Source: Arenibacter arenosicollis
GTDB taxonomy: Bacteria > Bacteroidota > Bacteroidia > Flavobacteriales > Flavobacteriaceae
Assembly (NCBI RefSeq): GCF_014397245.1
Contig: NZ_JACLHY010000033.1
Location: 1-46,329 of the forward strand
Direction: 5' to 3'
Length of the DNA: 46,329 nucleotides
This document shows positions 1 to 7,860 of the stretch, in pieces. The translations under genes were made by a program, and so were the position numbers. How positions within the stretch are numbered: the stretch's first letter is position 1; every line of letters starts with the position of its first letter. Below the pieces are notes generated by a model. The model did not search any database. It was given only the letters and a program-made list of their open reading frames with translations, and was not told the DNA's origin.

Positions 1-44
1 TGCACGGCCAACAAGAGATAACAATGAGAACATATAAATCACAA

Positions 45-74
45 AAGCTCAACGGCACTATGGCCGTTGAGCTT
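45..74 (-). terminator. Bidirectional terminator hairpin downstream of lipB
   Basis: A perfect 12-bp inverted repeat (45-56 with 63-74, 6-nt loop) lies 18 bp beyond the lipB stop. On the minus strand the stem is followed by TTTTGT, which fits an intrinsic terminator for lipB. Bases 1-44 hold no gene I can identify; a reading frame entering from the left edge ends in TAA at 19-21 and could be the tail of a convergent gene. Confidence 0.7.
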
Positions 75-92
75 AATTAACTATTTTTAATC

Positions 93-836
93 CTATAAAC
101 CGTAACGGTTATTTAGGACTAGACAATGTATGTCACTACTATGAAATTCAGCTTCAAATAAATTAATAAAATGCTTCAATAGTCTCTGCTTCACCTCTGC
201 CATATCCACTTCCTTTTGGCCAAGTTCCACATTTAAGGAAGTAACGGCCTTACCTTTGATACCACAGGGAATCATCAGATCAAAATAGCCCAGATCGGCA
301 TTCACATTCAATGCAAAACCGTGCATGGTTACCCATCGACTTGCTCGTACCCCCATGGCACATATTTTTCGGGCAAACGGTGTGCCCACATCCAACCAAA
401 CACCTGTTTCTCCTTTAGATCGCTCCGCATTAAGACCGTAGTCCGCCAGGGTCAAAATAACCATCTCCTCTAAAAACCTCAGATATTTATGAATATCGGT
501 AAAGAAATTATCGAGATCCAGGATAGGATAACCAACAATCTGTCCCGGGCCATGATAGGTTATATCCCCGCCACGGTTTATCTTGTAGAATTTTGCGCCT
601 TTCTCGGTAAGTACGTTTTCATCCACCAACAGATTACCCATATCACCGCTTTTACCCAAAGTGTAAACATGCGGATGCTCTACAAACAAAAAATGATTGG
701 GTGTTTCCAATTGGGAACCCTCCCTCCTATTCTTTATTTTTAAATCAATAATAGATTTGAACAATTGCTCTTGGTAATCCCAAGTATCCTTGTAATCTTT
801 AAGTCCCAAATCTTCTAAGAGAATACTTTTGTTCAT
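93..836 (-). CDS. lipB: Lipoyl(octanoyl) transferase LipB
   Basis: LipB moves the octanoyl group from octanoyl-acyl carrier protein to lipoyl domains of 2-oxoacid dehydrogenases and the glycine cleavage system, the first step of endogenous lipoate synthesis in the cytoplasm. The 247-aa protein carries the family landmarks in order: the substrate-binding stretch RGGDITYHGPGQIVGYPILD, then KICAMGVR, HGFALNVN and the catalytic cysteine context IPCGIKG with its following lysine. An upstream in-frame ATG at 869 would add 11 residues, but a promoter -7 box (841-848) lies inside that extension, so I start at the ATG at 836. No Shine-Dalgarno sequence is visible. The gene has its own promoter although the YqaE gene sits just upstream on the same strand. 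Confidence 0.95.
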   Translation of the reverse strand: MNKSILLEDLGLKDYKDTWDYQEQLFKSIIDLKIKNRREGSQLETPNHFLFVEHPHVYTLGKSGDMGNLLVDENVLTEKGAKFYKINRGGDITYHGPGQIVGYPILDLDNFFTDIHKYLRFLEEMVILTLADYGLNAERSKGETGVWLDVGTPFARKICAMGVRASRWVTMHGFALNVNADLGYFDLMIPCGIKGKAVTSLNVELGQKEVDMAEVKQRLLKHFINLFEAEFHSSDIHCLVLNNRYGL

Positions 837-840
837 GCTG

Positions 841-870
841 CAAAGATACAAACTCCACCCATAAACCAAA
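841..870 (-). promoter_or_regulatory. Bacteroidota-type promoter of lipB
   Basis: Read on the minus strand, TTTG (870-867), an 18-nt spacer and TATCTTTG (848-841) match the Bacteroidota sigma-ABfr consensus (TTTG, 17-23 nt, TAnnTTTG). The -7 box ends only 4 nt before the lipB ATG, so transcription would begin at or very near the start codon. Confidence 0.7.
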
Positions 871-880
871 CCTCAAAACC

Positions 881-1036
881 CTAGTTTGGATTGTTAAGGA
901 TAATCAGCGCGGCAATTACACCGGGTACCCATCCACAAAGAGTAAGCAGAAAAACTATTATAAAGGAACCGCACCCCTTGCCTATTACGGCCAAGGGCGG
1001 AAAAACAATGGCCAATATGACCCTAAAACAGCCCAT
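881..1036 (-). CDS. YqaE/Pmp3 family mini membrane protein
   Basis: A 51-residue protein made of two hydrophobic helices. It matches the UPF0057/Pmp3 (YqaE) family: an N-terminal helix with the family's FPPLAV motif, a short Gly/Lys-rich turn with cysteine (GKGCG), then a second helix containing the family-typical LCGWVPGVIAAL. Family members sit in the cytoplasmic membrane and are linked to stress or membrane-potential homeostasis in yeast and bacteria; the bacterial role is poorly defined. It lies upstream of lipB on the same strand, 44 bp from the lipB start, but lipB has its own promoter, so cotranscription is not required. Read directly from the sequence; the length is normal for the family. 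Confidence 0.88.
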   Translation of the reverse strand: MGCFRVILAIVFPPLAVIGKGCGSFIIVFLLTLCGWVPGVIAALIILNNPN

Positions 1037-1047
1037 TTTTTAGAATT

Positions 1048-1116
1048 TTAATTGATCCTGCCCCTAGGCGGAACAGGTATATTTAATTGATCCCGCCCCA
1101 TTGCGGGACAAGTGTA
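1048..1116. repeat. Two tandem imperfect GC-rich hairpin repeats
   Basis: Two 34-nt units (1048-1081 and 1083-1116) begin with the same TTAATTGATCC and agree at 27 of 34 positions. Each has a GC-rich inverted repeat; in unit 2 TCCCGC pairs with GCGGGA across a CCCATT loop. They lie between the divergent YqaE gene and lysS and are more GC-rich than their surroundings. They resemble dispersed intergenic hairpin repeats of Flavobacteriaceae genomes, but I see no third copy here. Confidence 0.6.
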
Positions 1117-1207
1117 CTAATAAGACTAAAAAGCGGTCAGTTTGTTACAGGAAAATGGAAATAATTTGGATACGCTATTTTGAAAACAATCAATTCCAAT
1201 TTTTGGA

Positions 1208-1238
1208 TTGATAGATTAACGGAGAGTGCCTATATTTG
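1208..1238 (+). promoter_or_regulatory. Promoter of lysS
   Basis: TTG at 1208-1210, a 20-nt spacer and TATATTTG at 1231-1238 fit the Bacteroidota -33/-7 consensus. Transcription would start around 1243, leaving a short leader of about 16 nt before the ATG at 1259. Confidence 0.65.
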
Positions 1239-1258
1239 CAGCCTTAATTTATAAGAAT

Positions 1259-2950
1259 ATGCAACTTTCGGAACAAGAAGTAATTAGAAGGGAAAAACTT
1301 GGCAAGTTAAGGGAAATGGGCATCGATCCCTACCCCGCCGCTCTATACCCAGTAGACAGCACTTCTAAAAAGGCCAAGGAGAATTATGAAGAAGGAAAAA
1401 AGGTTGTTCTTTCCGGAAGACTCATGTCCAGAAGAATCCAAGGTAAGGCTTCTTTTGCCGAACTACAGGACAGCGAAGGCCGTATACAGGTCTATTTTAA
1501 CAGGGACGAAATTTGTACGGGAGAAGATAAAACCTTGTACAAGGATGTGTATAAGAAATTGTTGGACATTGGTGATATCATTGGCATTGAAGGGGAGCTT
1601 TTCACCACTCAAGTAGGGGAGAAAACCGTAATGGTAAAGAATTTTACCTTACTAAGTAAATCCTTGCGGCCATTACCATTGCCAAAGGTAGATGCAGAAG
1701 GTAAGGTTTTTGATGAATTCAACGACCCCGAATTACGCTATCGCCAACGATACGTGGATTTGGTAGTAAACCCGAGCGTTAAGAAAAATTTTATAAAGCG
1801 TACCAAAATTACCAATAGTATGCGTCAGTTTTTTAACGATGCTGGCTATTTGGAGGTTGAGACCCCTATTCTACAACCCATTCCCGGAGGTGCCGCAGCA
1901 CGTCCGTTTATGACGCACCACAACGCATTGAACATTCCCTTATATTTAAGGGTAGCCAATGAGCTATACTTAAAAAGATTAATTGTTGGTGGCTTTGACG
2001 GGGTTTACGAATTTGCTAAGGATTTTAGAAACGAAGGTATGGATCGTACCCATAACCCTGAATTTACGGTCATGGAACTTTATGTGGCCTACAAGGATTA
2101 CAATTGGATGATGGACATGACCGAAAAGCTTTTGGAAAAGGTGGCTATCGATTCCAACGGCACTTCCAAAGTAACCGTTGGTAAAAATGAAATAGAATTT
2201 AAGGCCCCTTACCCTAGAGTGCCTATTTTGGAAGCTATAAAAATCCATACCGGTTTTGATGTTGCTGGGATGAACGAGGTGGAACTTAGGGAAGTTGCCA
2301 AAAAATTAAATATTGAGGCCGATGATAGTATGGGAGTTGGCAAACTTATTGATGAAATTTTCGGTGAAAAATGCGAACATCACTACGTGCAGCCCACCTT
2401 TATCACAGATTACCCCAAGGAAATGAGTCCTTTGTGCAAGGAACACAGGGACAATCCAGCTTTAACGGAACGTTTTGAGTTAATGGTAAACGGTAAGGAA
2501 TTGGCCAATGCCTATTCCGAGTTGAACGATCCCATTGACCAGCGTGAAAGGTTTGAGGACCAACTTCAACTTTCTGAAAAAGGGGACGACGAAGCCATGT
2601 TCATTGACCAAGATTTCCTAAGGGCACTTGAGTATGGAATGCCACCTACAAGTGGTATTGGTATTGGCATTGACCGCTTGGTTATGCTAATGACCAACAA
2701 TGCTTCCATCCAGGAAGTTCTGTTCTTCCCTCAAATGAGACCGGAAAAGAAACAATTGGAGCTTAGCGAGGAAGAAAAAGAAATCCTTGCCCTATTAAAA
2801 CCAGAAGGCAAGCTAGCATTGGATGAGCTTAAAACCAAAGCGGGACTAAGCGGAAAAAAATGGGATAAATCAATGAAGGCCCTTTCCAAGCACGAGTTGA
2901 TTAAGGTTACGACTGAAGGCGACATTAAAGTGGTGCTTCTAAAGAAATAA
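1259..2950 (+). CDS. lysS: Lysyl-tRNA synthetase, class II
   Basis: Charges tRNA-Lys with lysine using ATP. The 563-aa protein has an N-terminal OB-fold anticodon-binding domain (about residues 50-160), then a class II catalytic core with motif 1 around the PGGAAARPF segment, motif 2 in FRNEGMDRTHNPEF and motif 3 in GIGIGIDRLVML near residue 480. After the core there is an extra C-terminal segment of about 60 residues (from about 500, starting LSEEEKEILALL) resembling a small winged-helix or coiled domain; such tails are common in Flavobacteriia. The open frame extends upstream to 1226, but that region is covered by the promoter -7 box, so the ATG at 1259 is preferred. A hairpin terminator follows. 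Confidence 0.97.
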   Translation: MQLSEQEVIRREKLGKLREMGIDPYPAALYPVDSTSKKAKENYEEGKKVVLSGRLMSRRIQGKASFAELQDSEGRIQVYFNRDEICTGEDKTLYKDVYKKLLDIGDIIGIEGELFTTQVGEKTVMVKNFTLLSKSLRPLPLPKVDAEGKVFDEFNDPELRYRQRYVDLVVNPSVKKNFIKRTKITNSMRQFFNDAGYLEVETPILQPIPGGAAARPFMTHHNALNIPLYLRVANELYLKRLIVGGFDGVYEFAKDFRNEGMDRTHNPEFTVMELYVAYKDYNWMMDMTEKLLEKVAIDSNGTSKVTVGKNEIEFKAPYPRVPILEAIKIHTGFDVAGMNEVELREVAKKLNIEADDSMGVGKLIDEIFGEKCEHHYVQPTFITDYPKEMSPLCKEHRDNPALTERFELMVNGKELANAYSELNDPIDQRERFEDQLQLSEKGDDEAMFIDQDFLRALEYGMPPTSGIGIGIDRLVMLMTNNASIQEVLFFPQMRPEKKQLELSEEEKEILALLKPEGKLALDELKTKAGLSGKKWDKSMKALSKHELIKVTTEGDIKVVLLKK

Positions 2951-2983
2951 TTTCCAAGGAAACCAACAATAACTTCCAATATT

Positions 2984-3020
2984 TTTAAGCGATTCTATCC
3001 TGAGGGTAGAATCGCTTAAA
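2984..3020. terminator. Strong terminator after lysS
   Basis: A 17-bp stem (2984-3000 with 3004-3020, one G-T pair, TGA loop) starts 34 nt after the lysS stop. T-runs on the left and A-runs on the right extend the stem, so it could act in either direction. Confidence 0.75.
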
Positions 3021-3488
3021 TTCTTGTACCCTATAACAATCATCTTCCGTTAGGATAATTTTGTGTTGACAATGCCTTTGCAATTTCATACTTTTATGAG
3101 GGTATTATTATGATATAAATTAAATTTAGGTCGAATAACTTGAGGTATTAATAGAAATTATCCAAAAATAATAGCTATTTGATAGCGAATGGGATTTATT
3201 TCCCATATAATTGCTGAAAATACCCCCGTTATATCACCCTAAATAAGTGCAATTTGCATGTTGGAAAGATTGGATTCTTTTAAAACGGAGTGAATATTGG
3301 GGGACTAATGAACACATTTCCGCCATGGTGGAAGCATAAAGTGTTAGCAGTCGACATAATTTATTAAGCAGTATTATTATAATTTTTAGAACAAACAACC
3401 GAACTACTTAGTGTTACCTTGCATCAAATAAGGATAAGTGGTACGGATTTGAAAACATTGATATAGAACTACATTTAAAAATACTACC
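3021..3488. other. Long intergenic region before the cytochrome module
   Basis: This 468-bp A+T-rich stretch holds no coding frame I can support. It includes a short hairpin (ATGGGA and TCCCAT around 3189-3205) and the palindrome CCGCCATGGTGG near 3321. The leader of the downstream operon must lie here, but no clean -33/-7 pair stands out. The last 30 nt before the GTG start resemble the corresponding segment of copy 2 (about 9605-9634). Confidence 0.5.
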
Positions 3489-6227
3489 GTGAAAAAGAAA
3501 GTATCATTTGGCCTATTATTTATCGGTATCATTATACTTGTTATTTCCGTTTGGAGCCTTCTTAAACCTTCGGATACTGTAGATTTTAGTGCCGATATAA
3601 AACCTATTCTTAACAAAAATTGTATTACCTGCCACGGCGGGGTTAAAAAAAGTGGAGGTTTCAGTCTATTATTTGAAGAGGAGGCTTTCGCCAATACCGA
3701 ATCGGGAGTTCCCGCCATTATTCCGGGCAACGCGGCCAAAAGCCCTTTCATTCAGCGTTTAAAGGAAGATGACCCGGAATTGCGAATGCCCTATAAGAAG
3801 TCGAAACTTTCAAAAGAGGAAATAGAACTATTGACCAAGTGGGTGGACCAGGGCGCCAAATGGGGCAAGCATTGGGCCTATACCTTACCCGAAAAAGTGG
3901 AAATTCCGGAAGCCACACAATCAGCGGGTATTTCTTCTGGCGAATCGGAGGGGTTTATTCAAAATGATATTGACCACTTTATTTTAAGAACTATGGAAAA
4001 TAACGACTTGGAACCAAGTCTCCCTGCAGAGCCCAATGTAATCGCAAGAAGGCTTGCCATGGATATTACCGGACTTCCACCGAACGATTCCTTATTCAGT
4101 GATTTTACTACAGGCAAAATTACCTATGAAAATATGGTAGACGAGTTGTTGTCCCGAGATGCATACGGTGAAAAATGGGCCAGTTGGTGGTTGGACCATG
4201 CCCGCTATGCGGACACCAAGGGCTATGAAAAAGATATGGGAAGGTCTATGTGGCAGTATCGCGATTGGGTCATAAAAGCCCTAAACAACGATATGCCATA
4301 TGACCAATTTACCATTGAGCAATTGGCAGGCGACCTGTTGCCCAACCCATCTGCGGATCAACTTATCGCAACTGCCTTCCATAGAAACACCATGAACAAC
4401 GATGAGGGAGGAACGGATGACGAGGAATTTAGGGTAGCTTCCCTAATTGACAGGGTGAACACTACCTTTGAAGTATGGCAGAGCACCACAATCGGATGCG
4501 TACAATGCCATAGCCATACCTATGACCCCTTTAAGAACAGGGAATACTACAATCTAATGGCATTTTTCAACAATACCAGAGATGAAGACACCTCAGAAGA
4601 TGAACCTAATTTGAAATTTTATAACGAGGAGCAACAAAAGAAAGTCACTGAAATTTATGATTGGATCGCTAAAAATGAGAACAAGGAGGTAGCCGAAGCC
4701 TATAATAATTTCCTGCAATATTCAGAACCGGTATACCATGCCCATTCGGCAAAGAATTACACCAATGGCAATTTGGCGGACACAAAATGGCTGGCCTTAA
4801 GGGACAATGGCTCCTGCTACCTATCAGATGTTTATACTCAGGATGCCGATTATATGTACCTGAAATATTCCTCTGGAATAGATGGAACCAAAGTAACCAT
4901 CAGAAAAGATAATGAAGATGGCGATATATTGGCCCAATTTACAACCAACAAAACGAACGGTAGGGAAATCCAAAAAATCCCTTTCAAAAAAAGTACCGAA
5001 AAATTAAACCTCTACATTGAGGCCAACAATGATAAAATTTCTCCTAGAAGTCCTACCAGTTATATTTCGTGGTTTGCATTTCTTCCAGAAATAAAGGCGG
5101 ATAAAAATGCCGGCTATTCCCAAATGGATGACAGTTTTATGAAACTGCTGAACAGCAGCACCCCTACACTGCCCATAATCGTGGAAAATCCGGATTATCT
5201 AAAAAGGACCACACAGGTTTTTGAAAGAGGCAATTGGTTAATGAAAACAGATACCGTGGAACCTGCAACGCCCAAAAGCCTCAATGCCTGGAACGATGCA
5301 TGGCCAAAAAATAGGCTGGGGCTGTCCAAGTGGATGGTGAGCAAAGAGAATCCCTTAACGGCACGTACCCTTGTAAATAGGGTCTGGCAGCAGATCTATG
5401 GCCGTGGCATAGTGGCCTCCTTGGAGGATATGGGATCACAGGCCGACCCGCCTTCCCACCCGGAATTATTGGACTGGCTGGCCCTAAGGTTTATGAACGA
5501 GCACAATTGGAGTATAAAGGCCTTGGTAAAAGACATTGTGATGTCTGGCACCTATAGGCAGAGTTCCAAGAATAACGCCAAATTGTACAATCTAGATCCG
5601 GAAAACCGACTCTATGCGCGAGGGCCTAGAATTCGCTTAGGTGCAGAACAAATTAGAGATCAGGCCTTGGCCGTTTCTGGACTGCTGAGCACAAAAATGT
5701 ATGGCCCCAGTGTAATGCCGCCACAACCCGATGGCATATGGCAAACCGTATATAACGGTGGCAATTGGGTGGAAAGCCAAGGGGAGGACAAATATAGAAA
5801 AGCAATCTATACTTATTTAAAAAGAACCAGCCCCTACCCCTCCTTCCTGACTTTTGACGCTGGAAGTCGGGAAGTTTCCACGGTAAGACGAACGGTAACC
5901 AATACCCCATTACAGGCCTTGGTTACCCTTAACGATCCGGTTTATCTGGAAACCGCCTATCATTTGGCCAAATTTATGGGTGAGAGCAATAATGTGGACA
6001 CCAGTATACGGGAAGGGTATAGGAAAGCTGTTTTGACCGACATCAGTGAAGAAAAACTGATCTTTTTAAAAGAATTGTACAATACTTCTGTTGCTGATTT
6101 CGAGGATAAACCTAAGAACATTAAGGAATTCATTCCTTTTGAAACCGATGCAAATGCCAATTTAGCCGCATTGACCGTAGTGGCCAATGCCATAATGAAC
6201 TTGGATGAGTTTTTAACAAAATCGTAG
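3489..6227 (+). CDS. PSCyt1/DUF1549/DUF1553 di-heme membrane-anchored protein, copy 1
   Basis: A 912-aa protein of the planctomycete-type cytochrome families. One N-terminal helix (about 6-25) anchors it, with the rest predicted periplasmic. A c-type heme domain follows with CITCH (Cys45, Cys48, His49) and a likely distal Met100 in LRMPYK. DUF1549 (about 155-365) contains a second CxxCH, CVQCH at Cys337-His341. A CBM6-like beta-rich insert occupies about 400-560, and DUF1553 follows to the C-terminus (about 590-900). The start is GTG; the homologous GTG is kept in copy 2. The gene is separated by 2 nt from the DUF1501 gene, so the two are translationally linked. Family members occur next to DUF1501 genes, notably in Planctomycetes, but the reaction is not established. 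An electron-transfer or carbohydrate-related oxidative role is inference. Confidence 0.88.
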   Translation: MKKKVSFGLLFIGIIILVISVWSLLKPSDTVDFSADIKPILNKNCITCHGGVKKSGGFSLLFEEEAFANTESGVPAIIPGNAAKSPFIQRLKEDDPELRMPYKKSKLSKEEIELLTKWVDQGAKWGKHWAYTLPEKVEIPEATQSAGISSGESEGFIQNDIDHFILRTMENNDLEPSLPAEPNVIARRLAMDITGLPPNDSLFSDFTTGKITYENMVDELLSRDAYGEKWASWWLDHARYADTKGYEKDMGRSMWQYRDWVIKALNNDMPYDQFTIEQLAGDLLPNPSADQLIATAFHRNTMNNDEGGTDDEEFRVASLIDRVNTTFEVWQSTTIGCVQCHSHTYDPFKNREYYNLMAFFNNTRDEDTSEDEPNLKFYNEEQQKKVTEIYDWIAKNENKEVAEAYNNFLQYSEPVYHAHSAKNYTNGNLADTKWLALRDNGSCYLSDVYTQDADYMYLKYSSGIDGTKVTIRKDNEDGDILAQFTTNKTNGREIQKIPFKKSTEKLNLYIEANNDKISPRSPTSYISWFAFLPEIKADKNAGYSQMDDSFMKLLNSSTPTLPIIVENPDYLKRTTQVFERGNWLMKTDTVEPATPKSLNAWNDAWPKNRLGLSKWMVSKENPLTARTLVNRVWQQIYGRGIVASLEDMGSQADPPSHPELLDWLALRFMNEHNWSIKALVKDIVMSGTYRQSSKNNAKLYNLDPENRLYARGPRIRLGAEQIRDQALAVSGLLSTKMYGPSVMPPQPDGIWQTVYNGGNWVESQGEDKYRKAIYTYLKRTSPYPSFLTFDAGSREVSTVRRTVTNTPLQALVTLNDPVYLETAYHLAKFMGESNNVDTSIREGYRKAVLTDISEEKLIFLKELYNTSVADFEDKPKNIKEFIPFETDANANLAALTVVANAIMNLDEFLTKS

Positions 6228-6229
6228 TT

Positions 6230-7738
6230 ATGAACAGTTTGGACCGATTAATAAAAGAAAAGTTACAGCGTGAGATACAGGCTAAGACCCGTCGGCATTT
6301 CATCAAGGATTGCGTTACCGGAATGGGCGGTTTGGCCCTGGGCTCTTTTTTTATGTCCTGTAACTCCTTTCTCGGCAACAACGAAAAAGCCAAGATTAAA
6401 CTAACGGAAAGGGACATCAACCCATTGGCCTCCATGGCACCACCTCTACCGCCCAAGGTAAAATCGGTTATTTACCTGCACATGGCCGGTGCCCCCTCCC
6501 AATTGGAAATGTTCGATTACAAGCCTACCCTGCATAAACTGAACAATCAGCCATGCCCCCAATCCTTATTGGAAGGGAAAAAATTTGCGTTCATCAGGGG
6601 AGTTCCCAAACTTTTGGGGCCCCAGGCAGAATTTAAGCAACATGGGGAATCCGGGAATTGGGTCTCCAACTTCCTGCCCCACTTTTCCAAGGTGGTGGAT
6701 GAAGTGGCCTTCCTAAAAGCGGTAAATACGGACCAATTCAATCATGGGCCGGCACAATTGTTAATGCACACCGGAAGCCCGAGGTTGGGCAGACCAAGTA
6801 TAGGGTCTTGGGTTACCTATGGCTTGGGATCCGAAAATCAGAATTTGCCCGGTTTTGTGGTACTTACCTCGGGCGGCAAAACCCCGGATGCGGGAAAGAG
6901 TGTTTGGGGTAGTGGTTTCTTACCCTCGGTATACCAAGGGGTACAGTGCAGATCCAAAGGAGATCCTGTGCTTTATATAGACGACCCAAAAGGCATAACC
7001 CGGAATCTTAAGAAAAGTACCATTGATGCCATAAACAACATCAACAAAAAAGAATTCAACCAATATTCGGATCCCGAGATTTTGGCGAGGATCAATCAGT
7101 ACGAGATGGCCTACCGCATGCAGACCGCGGTGCCAGAGGTCATGAACATCAATAATGAACCCGAGCATATCAAGGAAATGTACGGGGTGGAACCGGGCAA
7201 GGAATCCTTTGCCAACAATTGCCTTTTGGCCAGAAAGCTCATAGAGGACGGGGTACGCTATGTTCAATTGTTCGATTGGGGCTGGGACAGCCATGGAACA
7301 GCGCACGATACCGCGTTGAATCTTGGCTTCAGAAACAAGTGTACCCAAATAGACCGGCCCATTTCCGCCCTGCTCCTAGATCTAAAACAAAGGGGGCTAT
7401 TGGAAGAGACCTTGGTAGTATGGGGGGGCGAATTTGGAAGGACCCCTATGCAGGAAAACAGGGAAGGACAAGAAAATGCATTTAAGGGTCGTGACCATCA
7501 TGGGGATGCCTTTACCATGTGGATGGCCGGTGGCGGCATAAAAAAAGGTGCCAGCTGGGGCCTGACAGATGAAATAGGCTTCTCGGCATTGGAGGGCCAG
7601 GTCTCGGTACATGATGTACATGCCACCATGATGCACTTAATGGGCTTTGACCACGAACAGTTTACTTTTGATTTTCAAGGAAGGCCCTTCCGCCTTACAG
7701 ATGTGGAGGGACATGTAATACACGAAATACTTGCCTAA
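6230..7738 (+). CDS. DUF1501 Tat-exported protein, copy 1
   Basis: A 502-aa DUF1501 protein. The N-terminus has a twin-arginine signal (TRRHFIKD, Arg21-Arg22), a hydrophobic stretch and a cysteine at 44 (FFMSCN), so it may be a Tat-exported lipoprotein, folded before export. DUF1501 is assigned to the alkaline phosphatase/sulfatase-like clan. Visible conserved motifs are IYLHMAGAPSQLEMFD near residue 80, DWGWDSHG near 345, GGEFGRTPMQ near 400 and GRDHHGDAFTMW near 420, rich in possible metal ligands. It starts 2 nt after the cytochrome gene, which fits co-production and a physical partnership. No substrate is known. Identity to copy 2 is near complete except for a short patch after DSHG. Confidence 0.88.
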   Translation: MNSLDRLIKEKLQREIQAKTRRHFIKDCVTGMGGLALGSFFMSCNSFLGNNEKAKIKLTERDINPLASMAPPLPPKVKSVIYLHMAGAPSQLEMFDYKPTLHKLNNQPCPQSLLEGKKFAFIRGVPKLLGPQAEFKQHGESGNWVSNFLPHFSKVVDEVAFLKAVNTDQFNHGPAQLLMHTGSPRLGRPSIGSWVTYGLGSENQNLPGFVVLTSGGKTPDAGKSVWGSGFLPSVYQGVQCRSKGDPVLYIDDPKGITRNLKKSTIDAINNINKKEFNQYSDPEILARINQYEMAYRMQTAVPEVMNINNEPEHIKEMYGVEPGKESFANNCLLARKLIEDGVRYVQLFDWGWDSHGTAHDTALNLGFRNKCTQIDRPISALLLDLKQRGLLEETLVVWGGEFGRTPMQENREGQENAFKGRDHHGDAFTMWMAGGGIKKGASWGLTDEIGFSALEGQVSVHDVHATMMHLMGFDHEQFTFDFQGRPFRLTDVEGHVIHEILA

Positions 7739-7763
7739 AAAACAAACCTACCAAACCAACATA

Positions 7764-7856
7764 ATGCTATTATCTATCATACTTTTTGAATCATTATTAT
7801 TTTCCAATTGTCCGGAAGATTTACATAATAATCGCCCAGAATTGAAGAAACAGTAG
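7764..7856 (+). pseudogene. Shortened remnant of the module's small membrane ORF
   Basis: A 30-codon frame starting MLLSIILFESLLFS sits at the same place as the 70-codon ORF of copy 2 (MLLFIILFGSLLFS). The N-terminal 14 codons and the last dozen codons (here EDLHNNRPELKKQ, there EVLKERLTLNK) align, while about 40 codons between them are missing. The frame is preserved. It is either a decayed remnant or a shorter functional peptide; I call it a remnant because the middle, including most of the soluble part, is gone. Confidence 0.55.
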
Positions 7857-7860
7857 ATCC

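Noticed and set aside
1226..1258. Upstream extension of the lysS frame
   Set aside because: It covers the -7 box and the short leader; the ATG at 1259 gives the normal protein start.
5653..5910. 85-codon minus-strand frame, repeated identically at 11793-12050
   Set aside because: It is the reverse-frame shadow of the DUF1553 coding region. Its perfect repetition only reflects the identity of the two copies there.
6547..6741. 64-codon minus-strand frame, repeated at 12687-12881
   Set aside because: Shadow of the DUF1501 genes; identical because the genes are nearly identical in that block.
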